Part shown: piece by piece, positions 33,567 through 42,600 of the stretch
How positions within the stretch are numbered: position 1 is the stretch's first letter
Layout of the letters: each line of letters starts with the position of its first letter
NCBI GenBank assembly: GCA_030827125.1
Contig: JAURFD010000003.1
Coordinates: forward strand, 1 to 64,000
Direction: 5' to 3'
DNA length: 64,000 nt
Origin: Candidatus Nanopelagicales bacterium
Lineage (GTDB): Bacteria > Actinomycetota > Actinomycetes > S36-B12
Position numbers and translations under genes: made by a program
Notes under the pieces: model-generated
The model's input: the letters and a program-made list of their open reading frames with translations, nothing else
Databases searched by the model: none
What the model was told of the DNA's origin: nothing

Positions 33567-34529
33567 GTGAGCACTCCTCTCCCCCACCGTCCGTGGTGGC
33601 GCGATGACGTCACCCTCGTGTGGCGTACCGACTCGTCGGTCTGCGTGGGCGATGGTGAGCGCCGCATCGTCGTCGCCGACGTGGACCACGAACTCATCAG
33701 CTGGCTGCTCTCCCTGCGGGGCCAATGGACTTTGATCGAAGCCCTGGAACAGGCGGAGGCGCGCGGTGTGGGCCGACGTCACCCCCGTCGGCTCCTTCGT
33801 GCAGTAGCCACCACCGGAGGTCTCGACGACGCCAGCGTGGCGTCGGACGCCTGGCGCGACGCTGACACCGCGCTGCGCGATCGACTCGACGTCGAGCGGG
33901 CAGCGGCGCGGCACACGCACGGGTCGGCCCAGGACGCGGCCGCCGCTCTCGACCGGCGTCTGCGCGCTCGCATCACGATCTCCGGGGACGGTCCCGTCGC
34001 CGACGCAGTGGCTGCGACGTTGACCGCGTCGGGCATTGGCCGCCTCATGCCCACCGACGCCGTGCGCTCCACGTCGATCAAGGGTCGACGGCGGGCAGGT
34101 GCGGTCGCGTGTCAGGTGCTCTGCGACAGCGCCCACATGGAGGCGGCCGTCGACGCCGAGTCACTCGCCCTCGACGTTCCACACCTCCCGGTCAGCGTGC
34201 ATGGCGCCCGAGCCACCGTGGGCCCACTGGTCCTACCCGGTCGCACGAGTTGCTTGCGCTGCCGCGACCTGCACCGCGCAGACGCTGACTCCCAGTGGTC
34301 ACGTATCGCCGTGCAACTCCAGAAGGGTCCGCGCCCTGTGCAACCGACCGCCCTGGTGCAGTGGGCCGCCGCCTGGGCATCGGTGCAGGTGCTCGAACTT
34401 GTCGATCTGGGCGCGGCGTCCGTCAGCGCTGCCGGGACCGAGTGGACCTTGACCCTGCCGCGCGGCGACATCGCCTCGGCCCCACGGCCGTGGCATCCCC
34501 TGTGTGGCTGTCGCTGGTGGGCGGCCTAG
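33567..34529 (+). CDS. Cyclodehydratase/ThiF-like partner protein (Rv3196 type)
   Basis: A 320-residue cytoplasmic protein resembling the N-terminal docking part and truncated E1-like core of TOMM (azole) cyclodehydratases. The beginning, with VTLVWRTDSS and ELISWLLSLRGQWTLIEAL, is winged-helix-like. Then come a Rossmann-like stretch ITISGDGPVADAVAATL, and SCLRCRDLHR plus HPLCGC, which supply the zinc cysteines of ThiF/cyclodehydratases. No ATP-binding YcaO domain or precursor peptide is seen nearby. GTG 33567 chosen. It occupies the position of Mtb Rv3196, next to uvrD2. Function is unknown; a stand-alone role outside peptide modification is likely. Confidence 0.68.
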   Translation: MSTPLPHRPWWRDDVTLVWRTDSSVCVGDGERRIVVADVDHELISWLLSLRGQWTLIEALEQAEARGVGRRHPRRLLRAVATTGGLDDASVASDAWRDADTALRDRLDVERAAARHTHGSAQDAAAALDRRLRARITISGDGPVADAVAATLTASGIGRLMPTDAVRSTSIKGRRRAGAVACQVLCDSAHMEAAVDAESLALDVPHLPVSVHGARATVGPLVLPGRTSCLRCRDLHRADADSQWSRIAVQLQKGPRPVQPTALVQWAAAWASVQVLELVDLGAASVSAAGTEWTLTLPRGDIASAPRPWHPLCGCRWWAA

Positions 34530-34534
34530 CAGGG

Positions 34535-34681
34535 CTAGAAGACGGACTCGAGATCTGACAGGTGCACGCGCGCACATGTCGGGCAGGCATACGTCACCGC
34601 GTCTCCGCGGCGACTGAACGCCCAGTCGACATGGGCGCCGTCATCGACGGCTTGGCACCAGCAGCACGTTACGGCGGCCAT
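34535..34681 (-). CDS. Small zinc-ribbon-like protein
   Basis: A 48-residue frame starting at ATG 34681 (MAAVTCCWCQAV) with four or five cysteines arranged as CCWC and CPTC, suggestive of a zinc ribbon, and ending VHLSDLESVF. A longer version starting at 34810 would add a basic N-terminal segment but overlap the 3' end of uvrD2 by 58 bases. No family recognised. It lies between the Rv3196-type gene (convergent, 5 bases) and uvrD2. The conserved cysteine pattern and coding-like composition argue for a real gene; lack of a strong ribosome binding site argues against. Confidence 0.55.
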   Translation of the reverse strand: MAAVTCCWCQAVDDGAHVDWAFSRRGDAVTYACPTCARVHLSDLESVF

Positions 34682-34751
34682 CGGCCTATGGTGCGCCTGT
34701 CGCAGAAACTTCGCAATCACCTCGTCGGCGCGTCGCAGGACATCCCTGCGC

Positions 34752-36854
34752 CTAATCGTCGGGAGGGGCCTCGTCGGGAGGGGCCTCGTCGGGCGGGACT
34801 GCGTCGACATGGCTCGCCATGAGCTCCAGCAGGGCCGACCCGTAGCGCTCGAGCTTGTCCGGTCCGATCCCGCTGATCGCGAGCAGGTCCTCCTCGGTCA
34901 CCGGCCTGGTCTCGGCCAGCGCGAGCATCGTCGCGTCGGTGAAGATGACGTACGCCGGCACCGCCCGCTCGCGGGCCTGCTCGAGCCGCCACGCCTTGAG
35001 TGCCTCCACCAGCCGCTCATCGGCGCTCGCTGGGCAACTCAGGCAGCGCCCCACGGCCCGCTCCTTGGGTGTCACGAGGGCTTTGCCGCAAACGCGACAG
35101 GCCGCCGGGCCCCGGCGCTGACGGGACCCCTTGCCTCCGCCCGAGCCCGCACGCGACCTCGACCGTCCCGGATTCGCGGGACTCGCGCCTGCATCGTCGA
35201 GGAAGCGACTGCGCGAGCGATTGCCGCGACCACCGGGTTGCCGGGCACGCGACCAGGTGAGCAGCAGTTCGCGCTTCGCGCGGGTCACCGCGACATAGAA
35301 CAGTCGCCGTTCCTCATCGAGTGATGGTCCGACGATCGATTGGGAGTGCGGGAAGCTGCCCTCGGCAAGACCCGCGACGACGACCGCCTCCCACTCCAAA
35401 CCCTTGGCCGCGTGGACGGTCGCGAGCGTGATGCCCTCCGGTGCAGGCGCGTGCTGGATGGACGCACGCGCATCCAACTCGGCGATGAAGTCCGGCAGGG
35501 ACGTCGACGGCATCTGACGAGCGAGTCCGACCAACGACGAGAGCGACTCCCAGCGCTCGCGCACAGCGCCGGTGGTGCGCGGTGGTTCGTCGGTGAAGCC
35601 CATGGTGCTGAGGACGGCGAGCACCGTGTCGATGAGGGTCTCGCCGCCGGCCTCGCCCGCGCGCGCCGCGCCGCGCAGTCGCGTGATTGCTTCACGCACC
35701 TCGCCGCGGTCGAAGAATCGTTCGCCACCACGCAGGACCACCGGAAGACCGCGTTCAGCCAACGCCTCCTCGAACGCCGGCATGATCGCGTTGACACGCA
35801 CGAGGATCGCGATATCTCGCGGTTCGGTGCCACCCGCGACCCACTGGGCGATGGCATCGGCCACCGCATGGGCCTCGGCCACCTCGTCGTCGTACTCGCG
35901 GATCACCGGTGCGGGCCCGGGCCCGACCTGGGAGACGAGACCACCCTCGCCCGGAGCCGACACCGACAGGACGGAGTTCGCCAGCGCCACGATCGGCTCG
36001 GTGCTGCGGTAGTTGCGATAGAGCCGGACCTGCGTGGCCTCCGGGAAGCGCGTGGCGAACTCCCGCAGGAAGCGGTCGGTGGCTCCCGCGAAGGAGTAGA
36101 TGGTCTGCGCGGGATCGCCGACAACGCACACCTCGCCGCTGTCACCGAGCCACAGGTCGAGCAAGCGGTTCTGGACCGGGCTGACGTCCTGGAACTCGTC
36201 GACCGTGAACCAGCGATAGGTGCGGCGTACCTCATCGGCGACATGCGGCTTCTCCGCGAGCATGCCGATCGTCACGAGAATGACGTCGTCGAAGTCGATA
36301 AGGCCTCGGTCGTGCTTCAGGTCGTCGTACGCCGAGTAGACGCGGGCGACGTCGGCAGCCTCCACCGGAGGTGTGCGCTGCTGGGACTCCGCGACGTAAG
36401 CGTCGGGACTGATTTGCATCTGCTTGGCCCAGGCAATCTCGGCAGCGAGATCCCGCACGACGGCCCGGTCGGTGGAGACCCGGCATCGCCCCGCGGCCTC
36501 GGCGACGAGTGGGGCGGGGCGCCCGACGACCTCGGGTGCGTTGCCGCCGACGACCTGCGGCCAGAAGTGGCGCAACTGACGCAGGGCTGCGGAGTGGAAG
36601 GTGCGCACGGCGGGGCCCTCGACGCCGAGACGGCGCAGTCGCTCGCGCATCTCACCGGCGGCGCGGGTGGTGAAGGTGACCGCCAAGATCCGCCGAGGCT
36701 CCTGGACGCCGAGGTGGACAGCGTGGGCGATGCGGTGGGTGACGGCGCGCGTCTTGCCGGTGCCGGCCCCGGCCCAGACGACGACCGGCCCCTCGACGGC
36801 CTCAGCCACCGCCCGCTGCTCGGGATCGAGGGCGTCGAGGTGGTCGCTGGTCAC
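34752..36854 (-). CDS. uvrD2: ATP-dependent DNA helicase UvrD2
   Basis: A 700-residue superfamily 1 helicase, the same length as Mtb UvrD2. Walker A is AGAGTGKTRAV; motif II is VDEFQDVSP; motif III QTIYSFAGA; motif V/VI ATVHAAKGLEWEAV and YVAVTRAKREL. After the motor come a basic linker, a tetracysteine zinc site (CRVCG and CLSC) and a C-terminal HRDC domain (LLAISGIGPDKLERYG). Unwinds DNA 3' to 5' in repair. Start GTG 36854 (VTSDHLDALDPEQ) rejects a long upstream frame antisense to the mycoredoxin gene. The C-terminus ends in a tandem PPDEA repeat encoded by 15-base DNA repeats (34757-34798). Confidence 0.93.
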   Translation of the reverse strand: MTSDHLDALDPEQRAVAEAVEGPVVVWAGAGTGKTRAVTHRIAHAVHLGVQEPRRILAVTFTTRAAGEMRERLRRLGVEGPAVRTFHSAALRQLRHFWPQVVGGNAPEVVGRPAPLVAEAAGRCRVSTDRAVVRDLAAEIAWAKQMQISPDAYVAESQQRTPPVEAADVARVYSAYDDLKHDRGLIDFDDVILVTIGMLAEKPHVADEVRRTYRWFTVDEFQDVSPVQNRLLDLWLGDSGEVCVVGDPAQTIYSFAGATDRFLREFATRFPEATQVRLYRNYRSTEPIVALANSVLSVSAPGEGGLVSQVGPGPAPVIREYDDEVAEAHAVADAIAQWVAGGTEPRDIAILVRVNAIMPAFEEALAERGLPVVLRGGERFFDRGEVREAITRLRGAARAGEAGGETLIDTVLAVLSTMGFTDEPPRTTGAVRERWESLSSLVGLARQMPSTSLPDFIAELDARASIQHAPAPEGITLATVHAAKGLEWEAVVVAGLAEGSFPHSQSIVGPSLDEERRLFYVAVTRAKRELLLTWSRARQPGGRGNRSRSRFLDDAGASPANPGRSRSRAGSGGGKGSRQRRGPAACRVCGKALVTPKERAVGRCLSCPASADERLVEALKAWRLEQARERAVPAYVIFTDATMLALAETRPVTEEDLLAISGIGPDKLERYGSALLELMASHVDAVPPDEAPPDEAPPDD

Positions 36855-36941
36855 CGGGGCATCGTTGCATCCGGGGCTGACGGCGCCTGCCCGGGTGGGT
36901 CTCGCGTTGCCGACTGGAGCGACAGCCTGCACACTTGGCCC

Positions 36942-37178
36942 GTGCCACTGACGATGTATACGACCGCCTGGTGTGGCTTCTGCCATCGCCTGAAGAACCA
37001 GCTCTCCCGTGAGGGGATCGAGGTCACCGAGATCGACATCGAGCATGACCACGACTCGGCAGTCTTCGTCGAGACCGTCAACGGCGGCAACCAGACCGTG
37101 CCCACGTTGGTCTTCGACGACGGCACGACGATGACGAACCCGTCCCTCGCCCAGGTCAAGGCCAAACTCGGCGTCTAG
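36942..37178 (+). CDS. mrx1: Mycoredoxin/glutaredoxin-like protein
   Basis: A 78-residue glutaredoxin-fold protein with active site WCGFC and the cis-proline segment TVPTLVFDDG. Mycoredoxin-1 of actinobacteria reduces mycothiol mixed disulfides (CGYC in Mtb Rv3198A). The local position, divergent from uvrD2 and convergent with nudC, is that of Rv3198A, supporting mycoredoxin. The start is GTG 36942 (VPLTMYTTAW). The frame continues far upstream antisense to uvrD2, but that extension is a shadow. Length is normal for the family; a mycothiol dependence is inferred from the lineage. Confidence 0.9.
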   Translation: MPLTMYTTAWCGFCHRLKNQLSREGIEVTEIDIEHDHDSAVFVETVNGGNQTVPTLVFDDGTTMTNPSLAQVKAKLGV

Positions 37179-37187
37179 CCGCGACTT

Positions 37188-37237
37188 CGTCTCACTCCAT
37201 CCCGTTTCGGGGCCGCCAAACGGTACGCAGCGAGACG
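37188..37237. terminator. Interrupted palindrome between convergent mrx1 and nudC
   Basis: Paired blocks CGTCTC/GAGACG (37188-37193, 37232-37237) and CCGTTT/AAACGG (37202-37207, 37218-37223) form a branched or bulged hairpin in the 68-base gap between two convergent genes. It could end transcription from either side. No T-run. Confidence 0.45.
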
Positions 37238-37246
37238 ACGTGCGGA

Positions 37247-38167
37247 CTAGGGGCGGATCCAGTCGCCGGAGAGCGGTGCGCCGTACCAACGCTCGATGAG
37301 TCGGCGCGCGATAGACACCGCCGGTGGCAGGGCGACTTCACCGGACTCGCAGGCCGCCCGCAGCTCCTCGCGACTGAACCACCGAGCCTCGACGATCTCC
37401 TCGCCGTCCACCGCGATCTCCGTCGACTCCGCGAGTGCGTGGTATCCCAGCATGAGCGAGCTTGGGAACGGCCACGGCTGGCTGCCGAGGTAGACCATGT
37501 CTGCCACGACGACGCCGGACTCCTCGAAGATCTCCCGGCGTACGGCGGCCTCCGCAGACTCCCCAGACTCGACAAAGCCGGCGAGGGTCGAAAACCAGGT
37601 CGGTTGCCAGCGCCCCTGGCGACCGAGCAGCGCGCGGTCGTCGACGTCGATGACCAGCACGATCACCGCGGGATCGGTGCGCGGATAGTGATCGGAGCCG
37701 TCGGCCGGACACCGCCGGACCCAGCCCCCCTCGGCGATCTGCGTCGGCTCACCGCACTGCGGGCAGCGTGGGTGCGAGGTGTGCCAGTTGTCCAGCGCCA
37801 CCGCCATGGCGGCGATGGACACCTCATCCGCGGACAACTCCGCCCCGACCTCGCGCAGGCCGCTGGCGGGCTCGGTCGGCGGGCAGCGCACGGCGAAGAC
37901 CGGCGCTCCGACCGCGTCACGGCCGAGGTAGAGGCGCTCGGCGTCGCTCGGGACACCTGACGGCGTCGCCATCCGCAGGGAAGGAGCCGACCCCCCGAGA
38001 TCGACCGGAAAACGCCCGTGCGCCACCGGGAGCACCTGACAGCGCGGATCGGCCCAGACGGCGGCCATCACTTCGGCATCGGAACGACGCTCAGCATCGC
38101 GGTCCCAATCACCGCGGGCGAGGGAGAGATCGGCCAGCAGCGAGCGATCCGACATCTCCCAGGGCAT
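37247..38167 (-). CDS. nudC: NAD+ diphosphatase / RNA de-NADding enzyme NudC
   Basis: A 306-residue NUDIX enzyme. The Nudix box is GFVESGESAEAAVRREIF-EESGV, followed by the family-specific SQPWPFPSSLM, which identifies NudC. The zinc ribbon reads CPQCG then RRCPADGSDHYPR: the fourth ligand Cys of E. coli NudC is replaced by Asp, a change I recall from other actinobacteria. NudC cleaves NAD(H) to NMN and AMP and removes NAD caps from RNA. ATG 38167. It matches Mtb Rv3199c in place, convergent with mrx1. The N-terminal domain (residues 1-130) is poorly conserved, as usual. Confidence 0.93.
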   Translation of the reverse strand: MPWEMSDRSLLADLSLARGDWDRDAERRSDAEVMAAVWADPRCQVLPVAHGRFPVDLGGSAPSLRMATPSGVPSDAERLYLGRDAVGAPVFAVRCPPTEPASGLREVGAELSADEVSIAAMAVALDNWHTSHPRCPQCGEPTQIAEGGWVRRCPADGSDHYPRTDPAVIVLVIDVDDRALLGRQGRWQPTWFSTLAGFVESGESAEAAVRREIFEESGVVVADMVYLGSQPWPFPSSLMLGYHALAESTEIAVDGEEIVEARWFSREELRAACESGEVALPPAVSIARRLIERWYGAPLSGDWIRP

Positions 38168-38251
38168 GGCCTGAGCCTAGTCAGGCGCCTCACATGGCAC
38201 GATGAACGCGTCTGGAGTTCACCGGACCATCACCGACGAGCAAGGAGCGGC

Positions 38252-39496
38252 GTGGGCGTCTTCATCCGCCAGCTGACCGGCATCCGCTTCGTCGCGGCCT
38301 TCTGGGTGCTGCTCTATCACCTTCAGGATCCACTGAGCCGCATCGGCGTGATGTCGATCCCGGTGCTCAACGACACCATTCGCGTGGGCCGCCTCGGCGT
38401 CGATCTCTTCTTCGCCCTGTCGGGCTTCATCATCACCCACACGTATCTGACCCGGATGGGCAAGAAGATCTCTGGCCGGGGCAGTCTGGAGTTCTGGTGG
38501 CTGCGCCTGGCCCGCATCTATCCGGTGCACTTCGTCATGCTCAACGTCGCCGGTCTCGCGGTCGTCGCGCAGGTGTGGCTCACCGGAGTGTCCAAGGACC
38601 GGCCGTGGCTCAACCCCATCGACTACCTGCGCAACCTCTTCCTCGTGCAGGAGTGGGGCCCCCACCCGGATCGCGGCTGGAACGTCGTCGCGTGGTCGCT
38701 GTCGATGGAGTGGTTGGCCTACCTCATCTTCCCCGCCCTCGTGCTCGTGCTCTACGCCCTGCACAAGCGCGTCTCCACACCACTGCTCGTCGTCGCATGG
38801 CTCGTCGTCATCACGCCACTGCTGTGGCGCGGCAGCCTCACGATCGACCCCTACTACACCGATCTGTGGGGCTCCATCATTCGCGTGATGAGCGAGTTCA
38901 CCGCGGGCGCCATCACCTATCTCATCGTGCTGCGACTTATCCCCGACGGCGCCACCGAACCGAAGCCGCGCGTCGAGCGCCTGGCCACCACGGTGTCGGT
39001 CGCAATGCCACTCCTCGTCATCGCGGGAGCGGTCTTCCTCGGCAGCTGGGAGACGGCCCAGTCGCCGCTGACGCTCAACGATCCCGATGCCGAACCGCTC
39101 CCGCCGTACTTCCACCTGTGGCTCGTGCCGCCGCTCATCGTGTGGATCGGTGCGCTCGCGCTCTCCCGCCATGGCCAGGCCAAGTGGCTCGGGACCGACA
39201 AGATCGTGCTCGGCGGGGTCATCTCCTACTCGCTCTACATGACCCACCTGGTGTGGTTCAGCACCTGGCGCGCGGCGATGAATCAGATCGGCCTCGAGTC
39301 CGGACCGCTGTACGCCGTCGCCGTGATCGTGGCCATCGTCGGCGCCTTCGTCATCGCCTACTTCATGTGGCGCATCGTGGAGGAGCCCTGCCGCAAGTTC
39401 ATGCGCAAGATGGTCGGCGTCAAGGCGATCGCTCCGGAGGAGTCGACGGCAGACCCGAGCGCCAAGCGTGAGGGCACCTCACCTACCGACCGCTGA
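38252..39496 (+). CDS. Acyltransferase 3 family membrane protein (OafA/YrhL-like)
   Basis: A 414-residue inner-membrane protein with about ten to eleven helices. The N-terminal FIRQLTGIRFVAAFWVLLYHL carries the catalytic His-region motif R-x(10)-H of acyltransferase 3 proteins, followed by GVDLFFALSGFIITH. These enzymes move acyl groups, often acetyl, onto cell-surface glycans or lipids. The GTG start at 38252 follows AAGGAG (38242-38247). There are no linked glycan genes, so the target is unknown. A charged C-terminal tail of about 25 residues follows the last helix. The gene breaks the mycobacterial-like order between nudC and adnB. Confidence 0.88.
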   Translation: MGVFIRQLTGIRFVAAFWVLLYHLQDPLSRIGVMSIPVLNDTIRVGRLGVDLFFALSGFIITHTYLTRMGKKISGRGSLEFWWLRLARIYPVHFVMLNVAGLAVVAQVWLTGVSKDRPWLNPIDYLRNLFLVQEWGPHPDRGWNVVAWSLSMEWLAYLIFPALVLVLYALHKRVSTPLLVVAWLVVITPLLWRGSLTIDPYYTDLWGSIIRVMSEFTAGAITYLIVLRLIPDGATEPKPRVERLATTVSVAMPLLVIAGAVFLGSWETAQSPLTLNDPDAEPLPPYFHLWLVPPLIVWIGALALSRHGQAKWLGTDKIVLGGVISYSLYMTHLVWFSTWRAAMNQIGLESGPLYAVAVIVAIVGAFVIAYFMWRIVEEPCRKFMRKMVGVKAIAPEESTADPSAKREGTSPTDR

Positions 39497-39595
39497 GTCG
39501 TCGGGCTTGGCTCGCCTTGTGGGCTCAGAGCACCGTCTTTGGGCATTCCCAGCGCACCATCACGTTGTCACGCCTCCCGATGCCCTCGACGTCGA

Positions 39596-39652
39596 TTTCC
39601 CGACCGTTGTTGGGGTTTCGGGCCCCCCAAGACCCCAAGAGCGGGCGGGAAA
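39596..39652. repeat. Intergenic palindrome, family B copy 2
   Basis: Left arm TTTCCCGACCGTTGTTGGGG (39596-) and right arm ACCCCAAGAGCGGGCGGGA pair with a few mismatches around TTTCGGGCCCCCCAAG. Nearly identical on the left to the copy at 7848. Located between the convergent acyltransferase and adnB genes, in a 182-base gap that otherwise shows no gene. Confidence 0.75.
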
Positions 39653-39678
39653 GGATCTAGCCCGGCTGAGGACCGACC

Positions 39679-42600
39679 TCAGCCACCGCTGAGGATCCGC
39701 ACCAACTCATCCCGATCGGCCAACCGCTGCGGCCTGACGACCTCACCGGTCGCGACCAGGAAGAAGGCCGCATCAACCTGCTCCAGCGGAGTGCCGGTCT
39801 GCTCCGCCCACGCCAGGCGGTAGATCGCCAACTGCAAGTCATCAAGGCCTCGACGGCTGGATCCGGACTTCCAGTCCACAACCTCGATACGCCCGTCGAC
39901 GTCACGGAAGACCGCATCGATACGGCCACGCAGGACGTGCCCGCCGATCGACACGGCGAAGGGCCACTCCAGGGCCACCGGGACACGCGCGGCGTAGGGA
40001 CTGCGCGCGAACGCCGCCTTCAACTCCTCTAGCTTCGGATCGGACTCGAGGTCATCCGCCGCGTCGAGGTCCTCGAGGTCGAACAGGGTTTGTACGGCGT
40101 ACTGGCCCTCAATCCACTCGTGCAGGGCGGTGCCGCGTCGGGCCGCGGGGTGCGGCTGCCTCGGCATCGGCCGCGCGAGGTCGAGCGCGAACGCGTCGGG
40201 ATCTCGCCGCAGCCGGATCATCGCGCTGGCGGACAGGTCAACCGGGGTGGTGACAGCGAGCGGCGCCCGCTGACGGGCTGCCTCCGCGAGCAGGACCTCC
40301 ATGTCGGCATCCCAGCCGGCGACGCGCGCCGCGAGCGTCGGGTCGTCCATCGGCGGTTCGTCGTCGAGGTCCACCATGCGGGTCTGCACGGCGTGGGCCG
40401 CCCAACGTCGCGCCTGCTGGCGACGCGGATCGGGTTCGACCGGCCACGCGACCGAGCGTTCGTCAAGCAGCGGGTTGGTCTGGTCATCCGCCGGGGCGTC
40501 AGCCCACAGGTCGACCTGCTGCCCGGATGAAAGACACCAGTCATGGATCTGCTGCAGGTAGTCCCCCGGGCCGCGCGCATTCTTCTGATCCGGCCCCCAC
40601 CAATGTGCGCTGGTGATGAGCGTCTGCTCGGCGCGGGTGAGCGCGACGTAGGCAAGTCGGCGCTCCTCCAATTCCTCGAGCACTCGGCTGGCCTGGACAT
40701 AGGCCTTGTGGTCCTTGTCCCGTGGGGTCGCCGAGAGGTCGGGAAACCCGCGCAGTGCCGGCGGGGCATCGTCACGCAACGGCCAGGGGACGGCCTTGGG
40801 ATTGGTCGGCCAGCGCGGCCGCGTCTGCGAAGACGGGAACCCGCCGTCGTACATCCCGGGGACGATGACGTGTGGGAATTCCAAACCCTTGGCCTTGTGC
40901 ACCGTCATGAGTTGCACCGCCGGACCCGACGCCACCTCGTCGAAGGTGACATCGACGTCGAAGCGCTCGGCGTCCCGCACGCGCGCGAGGAACGCCGTCA
41001 GACCCGCCGCCTCTGGACCCTCGACGGCGAAGCGGGCGGCCCACTCGCGGAAGGCGGCGAGTGCCCGAGCGTTGTCAGCGGCCCGTGAACCGATGGCCGC
41101 CTCGACGCCAAGGCCGGTCACCCGCAGGATTCGTCCGATCAACTCCGACGGTGGATCGCTGACATGGCGACGCAGGAAGGCGATCTCGCGCAGCAGAGCG
41201 CGCAGGCGTTCGGTCGCCTCCTGCGACAGCGGTGACTCGTCGGCCTCGGCGGCGTGAACGACCTCGGCGGCCACCTCGGCAAGGCCGCGACGCTCCTGCG
41301 GATCCGAGCCGAGGACGGCCCGGTAGAGGGCTTCATCGATATCGGCCGATGGACCGGGACGATCGAGCCCGGCGGCGGCACCGAGCGCGGCGAGGTCACG
41401 GGGACCGATGCGCCACCGTGGGCCGTTGAGCAGGCGCAGGAAGGCGGCGTCGGCAGTGGGATCGTCGAGGACCTCGCAGATCGCCCGCACCTCGGCGACG
41501 ACGGGCACATCAAGCAGGCCAGCGATGCCGAGCAGGCGCGTGGGGATGCCGCGGTCACGCAACTCCCGATCGATATTGGCAAGCATCGACTTCTTGCGGC
41601 CGAGAATCGCGATGCCCTCCCAGTCACCATGCTCGGCGTACAACTGCACGACCTGGTCGGCGACCCAGTCGATCTCATCGCGGTAGGTGGGCAGCAGCGC
41701 ACAGCGCACGGTGCCCGTGCCGTACTGGTCGACCGCGGCATGCAGCGGCTCGACCCCGGCATGCACGGCCCGCAGCGGAGCCGCCACATCATTGGCGAGG
41801 TCCAAGATGGCTGGCGCGGACCGGCGGTTTTCGGCGAGCGGGTAGCGGACGGCGTTCTGGCGCTGCTCGCCACGGATCACCGGGAAGTGCTCGGGGAAGC
41901 GGTCGATGTTGTCCACGCTCGCGCCGCGCCACTCGTAGATCGCCTGACATGGGTCGCCCACCGAGGTCACTGGATGTCCGTCGCCGAAGAGTCGCTGCAT
42001 GAGGATGCGTTGGGCGACCGAGGTGTCCTGATATTCGTCGAGCAAGACGAAGGGGAACTGCCTGCGTACCTGGGCTACGACGTCGGGCATCGTGCGGACG
42101 AGTTCGAGGGCGCGCCGAATCTGATCGGCGAAGTCCACCACCTGTCGGTCGGACTTGGCGGCACGGAACTCCTCCACCAATCCGCACAGGGCCGCGCGGA
42201 TGCGTGCCGCCTCGAGCATCTGGTCGCCGATCTTCTGACGCGAACCCAGCGCGTCCAAAGCCGCGATGAGACCGGTCGAGTGCTCGAGCAGATCCCGCGG
42301 TTCGATGTCGAGTTCGGCGAGTTCGTCGTCGAGGCTGAGCATGGATTCCAGCAACGTGGCCGGACTCGAGCCGAGGCCCGCCAGCGGCAGCGATGTCGAA
42401 CGCAGCACGCGCAGGGCGAGCGTCTCCCGCGCTCCCTCGGTGAGAACCGATGAATGCGGCTCCAAGCCGAGACGAACGCCGTGGTCGGTCAGCAGATTGG
42501 CGGCGAAGGAGTGGTACGTCGACACCGATGGCTCGTAGGCCGCGGAGGCGACGGCATCACCGGGCAGCAAGCCCAGCGCAGCGGCAGCGGCGAGACCGCT

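Noticed and set aside
34757-34798. Short direct repeats as a CRISPR array
   Set aside because: The units are contiguous without spacers and lie in frame at the end of uvrD2.
35340-36941. Very long open frame on the plus strand antisense to uvrD2
   Set aside because: Only its last 78 codons (mycoredoxin) show family motifs; the rest is a shadow of the high-GC uvrD2 gene and crosses its coding sequence.
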